A DNA stretch of 64,000 nucleotides from Calothrix sp. NIES-2100 (GTDB taxonomy: Bacteria; Cyanobacteriota; Cyanobacteriia; Cyanobacteriales; Nostocaceae): positions 9,373,510 to 9,437,509 of the forward strand of contig NZ_AP018178.1 in NCBI RefSeq assembly GCF_002368195.1. The letters are read 5' to 3'. The notes below the pieces were generated by a model that did not search any database, was not told the DNA's origin, and saw nothing but the letters and a program-made list of their open reading frames with translations. The position numbers and the translations under genes were made by a program. Of the stretch, positions 9,375 to 16,484 are shown piece by piece; position 1 is the first letter of the stretch, and the number at the start of each line of letters is the position of its first letter.

Positions 9375-10175
9375 TTAGCGTTTAAAAATGATGTCGTACA
9401 GTGACAGCAGAATCTCCACCACAATGAGAATTACTACATACCACTCTACTCGTTGGCTACTGCTATGCTGCATAAACTCCAGCACTGTTTGTGCAGTTTG
9501 GGAAATTAGCTCTAGTTTACGTTCCAAAGCATGGTGACGCTCACGAATTTCGTATTCATCTTCCAAGCGCAGATATAAATTTTCTAGCTGTGGGGATTCC
9601 CAAAGCAACTCTGGCTTATCGATAATCTCTACTCTACCCACAATCTTATGTTGAACTAGCAACGTAGTACCGAGTTGACGCAGTAATTCCCGACTCTGGC
9701 GTGTACTCCTGTGTTCACTCTGGAGACTAGCAGCAAACGGTTCAATTTGATCGAATACAGTAGCTAGGCTAGTTTCATAATGAGACAGCACAACACTCTT
9801 AGCGAGAATATCAGCCACGATCTGCAAGCGTTCTATACTAAAATCATGGAGTAAAATTTTTCCTTCCTTCACTCTCTCACTTTCGGCAAGTTTGAGCTGA
9901 ATTTCTACCTCTTCTGTTTCCGGGTTAGCAAAAGGGTCAATAACTTGAGAGGATAGTTTAGTTAAGAAAGCTACCTTTTCTACAGGCTCAAGGTTAAACA
10001 GGACAACTGCACCATAGCCCAGCAGTACTGCACAGCCATGCTCACCGACTGTAACCATAATTGGCATAGTCGCCAAGCAAACGTAATTCTCCAATGATTG
10101 TAGGTTAATTTTCTTACCAAGGAATAGGGCCTGCGCTCTAAAGTTACCTCTGTCATGAAAAAGAAGTTTTTGCAT
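9375..10175 (-). CDS. RMD1/YagE family protein (DUF155)
   Basis: A 266-residue protein of the DUF155/RMD1 family (COG1723-like), found in bacteria and in mitochondria of eukaryotes, where members act in organelle translation or membrane attachment; the bacterial function is not settled. Recognisable are the N-terminal beta-rich region (PIMVTVGEHGCAVLLGYGAVVLFN), the acidic EEVEIQL stretch, the helical LSHYETSLATVFDQIEPFA segment, ELLWESPQLENLYLRLEDEY, and a C-terminal membrane helix (WYVVILIVVEILLSLYDIIF, about residues 243-262). It is likely anchored by that C-terminal helix. The ATG is at 10175. No operon partner: the next gene upstream is divergent. Confidence 0.85.
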   Translation of the reverse strand: MQKLLFHDRGNFRAQALFLGKKINLQSLENYVCLATMPIMVTVGEHGCAVLLGYGAVVLFNLEPVEKVAFLTKLSSQVIDPFANPETEEVEIQLKLAESERVKEGKILLHDFSIERLQIVADILAKSVVLSHYETSLATVFDQIEPFAASLQSEHRSTRQSRELLRQLGTTLLVQHKIVGRVEIIDKPELLWESPQLENLYLRLEDEYEIRERHHALERKLELISQTAQTVLEFMQHSSSQRVEWYVVILIVVEILLSLYDIIFKR

Positions 10176-10439
10176 TGTCGCCCTATGCTATGTTCTGCCT
10201 GTTAACCTATGGAAGTAGCGATCGCAATTGATCTGGCGTTATTGCAGATCACTACAATCTCAGCTTACCAAGAAACCTGTCCACCACTACCATGCAACGA
10301 ATTGCACCCAATTGATAGCTAGCTCAAAAGTATACCAGATAAGTCTGAGAAATTCCCTTGCTTTAAAAACCTGTGTAAAGCTGTAGGAATAAAGTGAAAT
10401 ATTCTCCTGTGCCTTAGTTCTCAACTACCTTGTGCAAAT

Positions 10440-10628
10440 ATGCCTTCTATTACTTACAATCGCAGCGACAGCCAACAGCCACAAAGTGTCACCATCAAAG
10501 GATATGTTATCCGTCCGGGATTACATGTTGTCAGCCACGAGCAGATTAAGTTAGTCCGCGAACAAATAGAACACAATTCTCAACTGGAAAATTTGGTAAG
10601 TCAAGGTGTGATTAAGTTGAGTGGTTAA
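10440..10628 (+). CDS. Small conserved-looking hypothetical protein, 62 aa
   Basis: A 62-residue soluble protein, MPSITYNRSDSQQPQSVTIK and on, with a charged C-terminal helix (HEQIKLVREQIEHNSQLENL) and an end VSQGVIKLSG. I do not recognise the family. The even composition and lack of repeats make it look like a true gene, and it is divergent from the DUF155 gene with a 264-base AT-rich gap between them. No clear ribosome site: the ATG follows CCTTGTGCAAAT. Confidence 0.55.
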   Translation: MPSITYNRSDSQQPQSVTIKGYVIRPGLHVVSHEQIKLVREQIEHNSQLENLVSQGVIKLSG

Positions 10629-10658
10629 TCATCTGCTATGAGCGATTTAATCATAAAT

Positions 10659-10818
10659 AGGACTTACGCAAGTGTCATATTTTTTCAGCCAAAACCGTCC
10701 AGAGCGGAGCCGGAGACGCTCCGCCTCCGGTCAAGAGTCAAATGTCCAAAAAATCTTGACCATTGACTATTGACTATTGACTCTTGACCAGAATATATGT
10801 GCCAGTTGCGTAAGTCCT
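10659..10818. mobile_element. MITE-like element with AGGACTTACGCAA inverted ends
   Basis: A 160-base element with perfect 13-base terminal inverted repeats, AGGACTTACGCAA and TTGCGTAAGTCCT. It has no coding capacity. The interior holds a GC-rich palindrome (GGAGCCGGAGACGCTCCGCC) and TTGACTATTGACT heptamers. A second, altered copy lies at 43773-44021. Confidence 0.8.
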
Positions 10819-10827
10819 GATAAAATT

Positions 10828-10853
10828 AAGGTGGACAAATTGCCCACCTTTTT
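10828..10853. terminator. Hairpin terminator between small gene and fbaB
   Basis: AAGGTGG and CCACCTT form a 7-pair stem followed by TTTTT on the plus strand and by TTAATTTT on the minus strand. It can end transcripts of the convergent aldolase gene and of the plus-strand side. Confidence 0.65.
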
Positions 10854-10882
10854 AGCTAAATATTCCTTCTAATTTCTCAGCC

Positions 10883-11965
10883 TCAAGCTATCGTCACCTC
10901 TGGGGATAAATAAACATCCTGAATAGCGTGAAATAGTTTCACACCTTCCTCAAAGGGACGCTGAAACGCCTTACGCCCAGAAATTAATCCTGTACCACCA
11001 GCGCGTTTGTTAATCACCGCTGTGCGCACTGCTTCTGCAAAATCATTTTTACCAGAAGCGCCACCAGAATTAATTAATCCTGCACGTCCACAGTAACAAT
11101 TGAGTACTTGGTAACGAGTTAAATCAATTGGGTGGTCGGTTGTCAAATCTGTGTAAATTCGCTCGTTGGTTTTACCGTAAGATTCACCAGTGGCTTTGGC
11201 TACACCACCGTAACCATTATTATTTTCTGGTAACTTCTGTTTAATAATGTCGGCTTCTATTGTGACACCCAAATGATTTGCTTGTCCGGTAAGATCAGCT
11301 GCAACATGATAGTCTTTATCTTGTTTAAAAGCATTGTTCCGCAGATAGCACCAGAGAATAGTTACCAAGCCTAATTCATGGGCATATTTAAATGCTTGAC
11401 TGATTTCTTGAATTTGCCTGGTAGACTGTTCTGAACCAAAATAAATCGTCGCACCTACTGCTGCTGCGCCCAAATTCCAAGCTTGTTCGACATCAGCAAA
11501 TAATATTTGGTCAAATTGATTGGGAAAAGTCAACAGTTCGTTGTGATTTAATTTGACGATAAAAGGGATTTTGTGAGCATATTTGCGCGCAACACTGCCC
11601 AATACACCCAAAGTTGTCGCCACAGCATTACAACCGCCAGCTATTGCTAACCGCACAATATTTTCTGGATCAAAATAAATCGGATTAGGTGCAAAAGATG
11701 CTCCGGCTGAATGCTCAATACCTTGGTCTACCGGCAGAATTGAGAGATAGCCCGTATTTGCCAAACGACCAGTAGAATAAAGTTGTTGGAGATTACGCAA
11801 CACTTGGGGATTGCGATCGCTGTTTAACCAAACTCGATCAATAAAATCTGGTCCCGGTAAATGTAGTAAATCTTGAGAAACTTTTGCTTTGTAGGTCAGC
11901 AGATCTTCTGCTTCTTTACCTAAAAAAGACTCGATAGAACTACCTGCTAAGAGCGTTGCCGTCAT
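10883..11965 (-). CDS. fbaB: Class I fructose-bisphosphate aldolase, FbaB/DhnA type
   Basis: A 360-residue Schiff-base aldolase that interconverts fructose 1,6-bisphosphate with dihydroxyacetone phosphate and glyceraldehyde 3-phosphate. It is close to Escherichia coli FbaB along the whole chain: GYLSILPVDQGIEHSAGASF, NPIYFDPENIV, VKLNHNELL, VGATIYFGSEQS, ATIEAD-type region with IIKQKLPEN (the Schiff-base lysine is in this IKQK, about K242/K244), YCGRAGLINSGGASG and INKRAGGTGLISGRKAF. In a photosynthetic cell it would serve glycolysis, gluconeogenesis or the Calvin cycle alongside other aldolases. A stem-loop lies just downstream. The upstream 220 bases are very AT-rich and probably hold the promoter. 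Confidence 0.95.
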   Translation of the reverse strand: MTATLLAGSSIESFLGKEAEDLLTYKAKVSQDLLHLPGPDFIDRVWLNSDRNPQVLRNLQQLYSTGRLANTGYLSILPVDQGIEHSAGASFAPNPIYFDPENIVRLAIAGGCNAVATTLGVLGSVARKYAHKIPFIVKLNHNELLTFPNQFDQILFADVEQAWNLGAAAVGATIYFGSEQSTRQIQEISQAFKYAHELGLVTILWCYLRNNAFKQDKDYHVAADLTGQANHLGVTIEADIIKQKLPENNNGYGGVAKATGESYGKTNERIYTDLTTDHPIDLTRYQVLNCYCGRAGLINSGGASGKNDFAEAVRTAVINKRAGGTGLISGRKAFQRPFEEGVKLFHAIQDVYLSPEVTIA

Positions 11966-12181
11966 GGTTTTTTCCTCAAAAACTGAGTAAATGACCTTGC
12001 TTTTAAGATAACACTCTTACTATTTATAACTTATTACCCTAGCCGCTAATTAAACTCTGTTTAATTCTAGGTTTTTTCTTTTGCTTCGGAGCGATCGCAA
12101 TTATTCACAATATAAATAAATTGTTTTTTTTACAATATATCTTTAGGTATATATTTAGCGACATTATTATTAATAATTTGT

Positions 12182-12230
12182 CAGTTGTCAACAGTCAACC
12201 ATCAACAGTCAACAGTCAACAGTCAACATT
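12182..12230. repeat. CAACAGT 7-base tandem repeat
   Basis: About six copies of a CAACAGT heptamer with one variant, between the aldolase promoter region and the 21-base array. Confidence 0.85.
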
Positions 12231-12296
12231 CCCCTGATCCAATTCAATTACCGCTTGTGACATCCGGATTGTTGCAAAGGGTGGGGAAACCCTACG

Positions 12297-12335
12297 CATC
12301 TGTCGCATTCTTTTTTCCAATTGGTATTCCTACAG
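12297..12335. repeat. Dispersed CTGTCGCATTC...TTGGTAT repeat end
   Basis: ATCTGTCGCATTCTTTTTT followed by CCAATTGGTATTCC. The same end sequence recurs at 43728-43752, 49866-49895 and, inverted, at 52225-52256. It is the terminus of a widespread hairpin/MITE-like repeat. Confidence 0.7.
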
Positions 12336-12358
12336 GGAAGTCGGAAGTTGCTACAGAC

Positions 12359-12600
12359 TACGCGAAACACGGAAACGTCAACCCTGAAGCTGATTCCGGG
12401 AACCCTGAAGTTGATTCTGGGTACGCGAAACACGGAAACGTCAACCCTGAAGTTGATTCTGGGTACGCGAAACACGGAAACGTCAACCCTGAAGTTGATT
12501 CCGGGAACCCTGAAGTTGATTCTGGGTACGCGAAACACGGAAACGTCAACCCTGAAGTTAATTCCGGGAACCCTGAAGTTGATTCTGGGTACGCGAAACA
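12359..12600. repeat. Modular 21-base tandem array (A/B units)
   Basis: About 11.5 units of exactly 21 bases. Two unit types alternate: A begins TACGCGAAACACGG and ends AAACGTC; B begins AACCCTGAAGTTGATT and ends CTGGG or CCGGG. The order is A B B A B A B B A B B A'. Length stays in phase with no indels. Open frames run through it in several frames because 21 is a multiple of 3; none shows coding selection. Confidence 0.9.
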
Positions 12601-12702
12601 GACAAATTAGTCCGTAAACAAGGGTTTAATTATGCAACTGTAGCAACTCAAATCCCTGTGAGTGGTAGGATGTTGGAGTAGCTGCTTGACTCGTTGCGAT
12701 CG

Positions 12703-13167
12703 ATGAATAAACCATTGGATGAAGCGCTTTCGGTTGAAATTTCTCAACGCATCAAAAGCAAAGCCAAAAAAACCTTTGATAATGCTTATAAAGCAGCACT
12801 GGCGACTGAGAAAGCAAAGTATGTCCAGGGATTTTTAGTGTTTCCTGGTCAGCCGTATCGACCCATTGAACACGCTTGGGTTGAATTAGAAGAGTCTATT
12901 GTTGATCCAAACCTACCCTATCTGCAAAAAAATACCAAGTATTTTTACTACTTTCCCGCAGAAAGCTTCACTGTCAAGCAACTAAAAGCAATCATCGAAG
13001 AATCTAAAGAAGATTATCCCGAAGATGACCCCCTACCAATTTATGGCGACGCACCTTATGAATATTATGGTGATGTGATGTTAGGTGGTAAAAATTACTT
13101 GAATGCATATCAAGCCGCAGAGGCTAAAAGCAAAGAAATTAATCAACCTAATCTGGAGAATAATTAA
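12703..13167 (+). CDS. Conserved hypothetical protein, 154 aa
   Basis: A soluble protein with an N-terminal basic helix (SQRIKSKAKKTFDNAYKAAL) and a core AKYVQGFLVFPGQPYRPIEH continuing AWVELEESIVDPNLPY. The YVQGF...IEHAWVE..IVDP pattern is shared by several small proteins of unknown function in phages and bacteria. The tail is acidic, then AAEAKSKEIN. Function unknown. I prefer the ATG at 12703; a TTG nine bases earlier is also in frame. It begins 100 bases after the 21-base array and has no same-strand partner. Confidence 0.7.
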   Translation: MNKPLDEALSVEISQRIKSKAKKTFDNAYKAALATEKAKYVQGFLVFPGQPYRPIEHAWVELEESIVDPNLPYLQKNTKYFYYFPAESFTVKQLKAIIEESKEDYPEDDPLPIYGDAPYEYYGDVMLGGKNYLNAYQAAEAKSKEINQPNLENN

Positions 13168-13296
13168 CAAAATAATTACTAATTCGTAATGACGCTCGTT
13201 CCTCGCTACCGCTTCGCTAACGTAATTCGTAATTAAGAATTTATTAATATCCTGACATACGAATTGTCGCAAAGCAAAGGGCGGGGAGACCCATAC

Positions 13297-13480
13297 GTGT
13301 CAACTTAACATGAAACCCTTGCCAAAGCTTGATTTTGAATTAAATCGCTTAACATCAAGATCCGCGTTACCCCACCCCAGTTTTGTCTAAAGCCAAAACG
13401 TCCCCTCAGAGTTTACGGGGAGGGGATTAAGGGGTGGGGTGAAAGACTTGTGGGATAAGCGTTTTAACTTAAGTTGACAC
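13297..13480. mobile_element. MITE-like element, GTGTCAACTTAA family, copy 1
   Basis: A 184-base element with perfect 12-base inverted ends GTGTCAACTTAA and TTAAGTTGACAC. The interior has a long imperfect hairpin: ACCCCACCCCAGTTTTGTC pairs across CGTCCCC with GGGGTGGGGT. It is nearly identical inside to the copy at 52280-52463. Outside the ends, GGGCGGGGAGACCC faces GGGGGAGACCCCGCCC, so the element sits in the loop of a longer hairpin. Confidence 0.85.
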
Positions 13481-13562
13481 CAATGGGGGAGACCCCGCCC
13501 CTACGGATGTATCTGTGTTATGATTTTTTATAATTGCTGGTATTACGAATTTTCATAATTAA

Positions 13563-13958
13563 TTAAGATTTGCCATCGCTACCAAAATATTCTCGATAAG
13601 CGCAAATTTTGTCTCCACGCACATCAAAAAAAACAGCTACCCGATTTTTGTAAGGTTGTCCTAATAACAGTCCTTCATCCCGAAATTCAAACACAACTGT
13701 TGTTTGGTTACTAGTAATCCGGTCTAAAGAAGTCAGCTTTATACCCTGATTAAAAGCGGTAGAAACATAGTGAAAAAACTCTCTAGCTTTTTCTTTTCCT
13801 TGATTCCAACCGTGAAATTTACCTATGGGAAACCAAAATTTAAAGTCTTCTGTCAGCATATTTAAAAACCCTTGCCATTCAGCAGTTGCTAGACCATGCT
13901 GAAAATGCTCAAAGGCTTGCTGCGCAATTTTTAACGTATCTTCAGAAGATTGTGTCAT
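13563..13958 (-). CDS. NTF2-like / SnoaL-like domain protein
   Basis: A 131-residue single-domain protein of the cone-shaped NTF2/SnoaL fold. Typical features are the first helix (SEDTLKIAQQAFEHFQHGLA), W...FLNMLTEDFKFWFPIGKFHG, the KEKAREFFHYV helix, and strands VVFEFRDEGLLLGQPYKNR and VFFDVRGDKICAYREYFG. Members are enzymes or ketosteroid-isomerase-like binding proteins with very different substrates; nothing here fixes which. Soluble, no signal peptide. It stands alone, with a MITE just downstream. Confidence 0.85.
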   Translation of the reverse strand: MTQSSEDTLKIAQQAFEHFQHGLATAEWQGFLNMLTEDFKFWFPIGKFHGWNQGKEKAREFFHYVSTAFNQGIKLTSLDRITSNQTTVVFEFRDEGLLLGQPYKNRVAVFFDVRGDKICAYREYFGSDGKS

Positions 13959-14660
13959 CTTTTGAACCTAGTGTATATAAATTTAGTATGAAGCTATGCC
14001 CGAAGCGTTTTACGGCAACTTTTTTTCTGTGAAACGCTACACGAACGACGAACGCACTTGTCTCTAACTGCATTTTTGCTGTTTATTAAGCACCTGTATT
14101 CCCCGAGATTTTTAACTAAAGTTCTCACTATGAGTGATAAGTAAATAATGTTACTGTTTGAATATAAATTTAACATGAAGAAATACATAAACAACGGGGA
14201 AAACTACAATATTTTCCGGTTCGGTGTATTAAAATTATGACAAATTAATAAGCACTTTGTATTACAAATACCAAAGCTACCGTTGCTCAATCAACGGAAG
14301 AGTGTCTCCCTCAAAGATGAGGATAGTTGCGTTAGCGGGTTTCCCGATTTGAGGAGACAGCGCATTGCGACGAGACCAACGTTGCGGGAGGTTTTCCCGC
14401 AGGCGACTGGCGATATTTGCAGCGTCAAACCTTCAGCATAGCGTCGCTGTCAGCGACGCTTTTAGATCATCCAAAAGGAAGGAAGTTTCCTCAGTTGTAG
14501 CGACTGCTAAAAGGATTCACCGATTTCTAGCAACAGTCTTCAAAATGTCTGTCGCAAAGATGCAAAGAAAAATTCATACAATCAACGCATTTATGCAATG
14601 TCTCAAAGATATAGAAAGAATATCCTAGTTTTGAATAATCAAGTTTTAGAGGGAAAAAAT
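13959..14660. other. Non-coding gap rich in palindromes
   Basis: No convincing gene. It holds several hairpins: TGTCTCC-CTCAAA facing TTTGAGGAGACA (14303-14359), GCGGGAGG-TTTTCCCGC (about 14385-14401), and a perfect palindrome AGCGTCGCTG-T-CAGCGACGCT (14440-14460). An 87-codon open frame through it is made mostly of these repeats. The promoter of the aminotransferase gene must lie near the end. Confidence 0.6.
14440..14460. repeat. Perfect palindrome AGCGTCGCTG/CAGCGACGCT
   Basis: A 10-base perfect stem with a one-base loop, part of the palindrome cluster upstream of the DegT-type gene. Confidence 0.85.
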
Positions 14661-15977
14661 ATGCTGAATTTTGGGACTAGTCCTAAGAATCGTTTATATA
14701 CAAATCTGAACAGTTACTTCTTGTTTTTAGGTTATATTCTGGGAGGGCAATCAAAGCAAGATAGAAAAGATATTGAGCTTTTTGAACAGGCGCTGTGTGA
14801 GCGGTTTGCTACTAAACATGCAATTTGCGTGTATCAATGTCGAATGGGGATATATCTTGCTGTCAAAGCTTTAATCAAGCCAGGACAAGAAGTGATTTTG
14901 TCTCCTTACACGATCGCGGATGTGATCAATATGGTGATTTTTGCGGGAGGGCGTCCTGTCTTTGCAGATGTGGATCGCCAAACCTGCAATATTTCTCCTA
15001 CTGAGGTAGAACGTCTGATAAACCCAAATACGGGAGCCGTTTTGATTACTCATTTGCATGGAATTGCAGCTGAGGCTCACCAAATTAAGAAAATTTGCGA
15101 TCGCTTTCACATCCCAATGATCGAAGATTGCGCTCAATCCTTTGGCGCGTATGAACAAGGAAAAGCTGTCGGGACAATTGGCGATGTTGGTGTCTTCAGC
15201 TTTGAAATGCATAAAAATTTAACTACCTGGCTGGGAGGAGCAGTAATTTCCAACCGCACAGATTTGGTAGAAAAAATCCGTGCTGAATTAGAAAGTTTTA
15301 GCTATCCCCCGCTTCCTGGTATTAAGCGGAAAGTTAAATCAGGATTGATACAAGACATTGCTTCCTTCCCTGTAATCTTTCAGCTATTTACCTATCCCCT
15401 ACTTAGATTTAGTTACCTGAAAGACATTGAAGTTGTGAACGAAAAAGTTCGTAGAAAACCCCAAGAAAGCCAACCAGCAGAACATCTACCTGATGTATAC
15501 AAGTCCTTGTACACACCATTTCAGGCTCGCCTTGGTTTATCAAGGCTGAAGTACATCAATCATGATATTAAGAAGAGGATTGATAATGCTCTGCTTTATT
15601 ACGAAGGGTTGAAAGATATTGATGAATTAATTTTACCTCCTTTGCGAACTGATGGCTCTCATACCTATCTTTGGTTCCCAGTGCAATATTCGCGTCGCGA
15701 TGATCTACTACGATTTATGTTTACTCATCATCGAGATATAGCGGCTGGTCATTTTACTAGCACTGCTGATTCTCCCCGATATCAAGAATTTTATCGTGAC
15801 TGTCCCAACTCTAAAAAAGTTGAGCAAGAACTATTTTATTTGCCTACCTATCCTCGCTATCCTCGCCAAGAAATTGAGAAAAACATTCAGGTAATTCGCC
15901 AATATTTTCGTCAGATATCATCAGTTAGCAAACCCAAAGATATACTTACTTCCACATTAACAATGAGTAATACATAA
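14661..15977 (+). CDS. DegT/DnrJ/EryC1/StrS-family PLP aminotransferase
   Basis: A 438-residue PLP-dependent sugar-aminotransferase-type protein. Family marks: YQCRMGIYLAVKALIKPGQE, PVFADVDRQTCNISP, ITHLHGIAAEAHQIKKICD, IEDCAQSFGAYEQGKAVGTI, then DVGVFSFEMHKNLTTWLGG with the PLP lysine at K185, and VISNRTDL. Such enzymes usually transaminate a nucleotide-linked keto-sugar for polysaccharide or antibiotic sugar synthesis. No glycosyltransferase or sugar-nucleotide gene is adjacent, so the substrate is open. GAGGG lies 8 bases before the ATG at 14661, so I use this start rather than an earlier one at 14598. The middle (about 215-300) is less typical and rich in Pro and aromatic residues. Confidence 0.88.
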   Translation: MLNFGTSPKNRLYTNLNSYFLFLGYILGGQSKQDRKDIELFEQALCERFATKHAICVYQCRMGIYLAVKALIKPGQEVILSPYTIADVINMVIFAGGRPVFADVDRQTCNISPTEVERLINPNTGAVLITHLHGIAAEAHQIKKICDRFHIPMIEDCAQSFGAYEQGKAVGTIGDVGVFSFEMHKNLTTWLGGAVISNRTDLVEKIRAELESFSYPPLPGIKRKVKSGLIQDIASFPVIFQLFTYPLLRFSYLKDIEVVNEKVRRKPQESQPAEHLPDVYKSLYTPFQARLGLSRLKYINHDIKKRIDNALLYYEGLKDIDELILPPLRTDGSHTYLWFPVQYSRRDDLLRFMFTHHRDIAAGHFTSTADSPRYQEFYRDCPNSKKVEQELFYLPTYPRYPRQEIEKNIQVIRQYFRQISSVSKPKDILTSTLTMSNT

Positions 15978-16121
15978 ATTTGTAGGGGCGGGTAAATCCC
16001 GCCTATAGCAATCCTATATAATTTAGGAAAATTCACGCTGTCCAGATCCCCGACTTCTTTAAGAAGTCGGGGATCTAACTTTTCACGAGAAAAGTTTATT
16101 AAGCAATAATTAGCGCCTTTA
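15978..16121. other. Intergenic repeats behind the DegT-type gene
   Basis: Contains a short hairpin GTAGGGGCGGGTAAATCCCGCC and, at 16044-16076, a near-perfect palindrome AGATCCCCGACTTCTT facing AAGAAGTCGGGGATCT. The same palindrome recurs behind dapL at 56463-56495. It may act as a transcript end for both flanking genes. Confidence 0.75.
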
Positions 16122-16220
16122 TTACTGTTCTTCTTCTTCAAAAAACCAAGCTTCTGCCAAAAGTGAAAAGCCAACCAGCCAAAGCAAGCAGAAAGTCGAA
16201 ACTAAAATTATTCCTGTCAT
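16122..16220 (-). CDS. Putative 32-residue single-span membrane protein
   Basis: A short open frame with ATG at 16220 and TAA at 16122. It begins MTGIILVSTFCLLWLVGFSL, continues LAEAWFF and ends EEEEQ. It is one hydrophobic span with an acidic C terminus, as in many small subunits of photosynthetic or respiratory complexes. GGGGGA lies 10 bases before the ATG. I do not recognise it as a known Psb, Psa, Pet or Ndh subunit. The very regular layout (span plus EEEE tail) and the ribosome site make it more than a random frame, but expression is unproven. Confidence 0.45.
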   Translation of the reverse strand: MTGIILVSTFCLLWLVGFSLLAEAWFFEEEEQ

Positions 16221-16484
16221 AGCTATTAATTCCCCCGACTTGATTTTAGTACAGAGTTATCTTCAAGTTAGCGAGATTTTCATTGGCTCACACCAAGTTG
16301 CAACAAAGCTTGATATAGCGTTTCTCTGTCAAGTGAGGTATAGTCACCCCACCCCCAACCCCCTCCCCGCAAGCGAGGAGGGGGCTATGATGTACTTCAT
16401 ATGATTAGGAAATGCTATAATATTCAACTGAAGTATGAAGTATGAATATTTCAGCCTTCGGTTGACTATTGACAAATGACCAAA
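16221..16484. other. Intergenic, hairpin and leader of the 32-aa frame
   Basis: Holds a hairpin-like stretch AACCCCCTCCCCGCAAGCGAGG followed by AGGGGGC and the probable promoter side of the 32-residue gene. No other coding region seen. Confidence 0.5.

Noticed and set aside
12185..12610. 141-codon open frame over the CAACAGT repeat and 21-base array 1
   Set aside because: It starts in heptamer repeats, crosses a dispersed repeat end and then only the array; other frames are equally open. No codon-level constraint.
14365..14628. 87-codon frame upstream of the DegT-type gene
   Set aside because: Consists of palindromic repeats and low-complexity basic residues; no homology sense.
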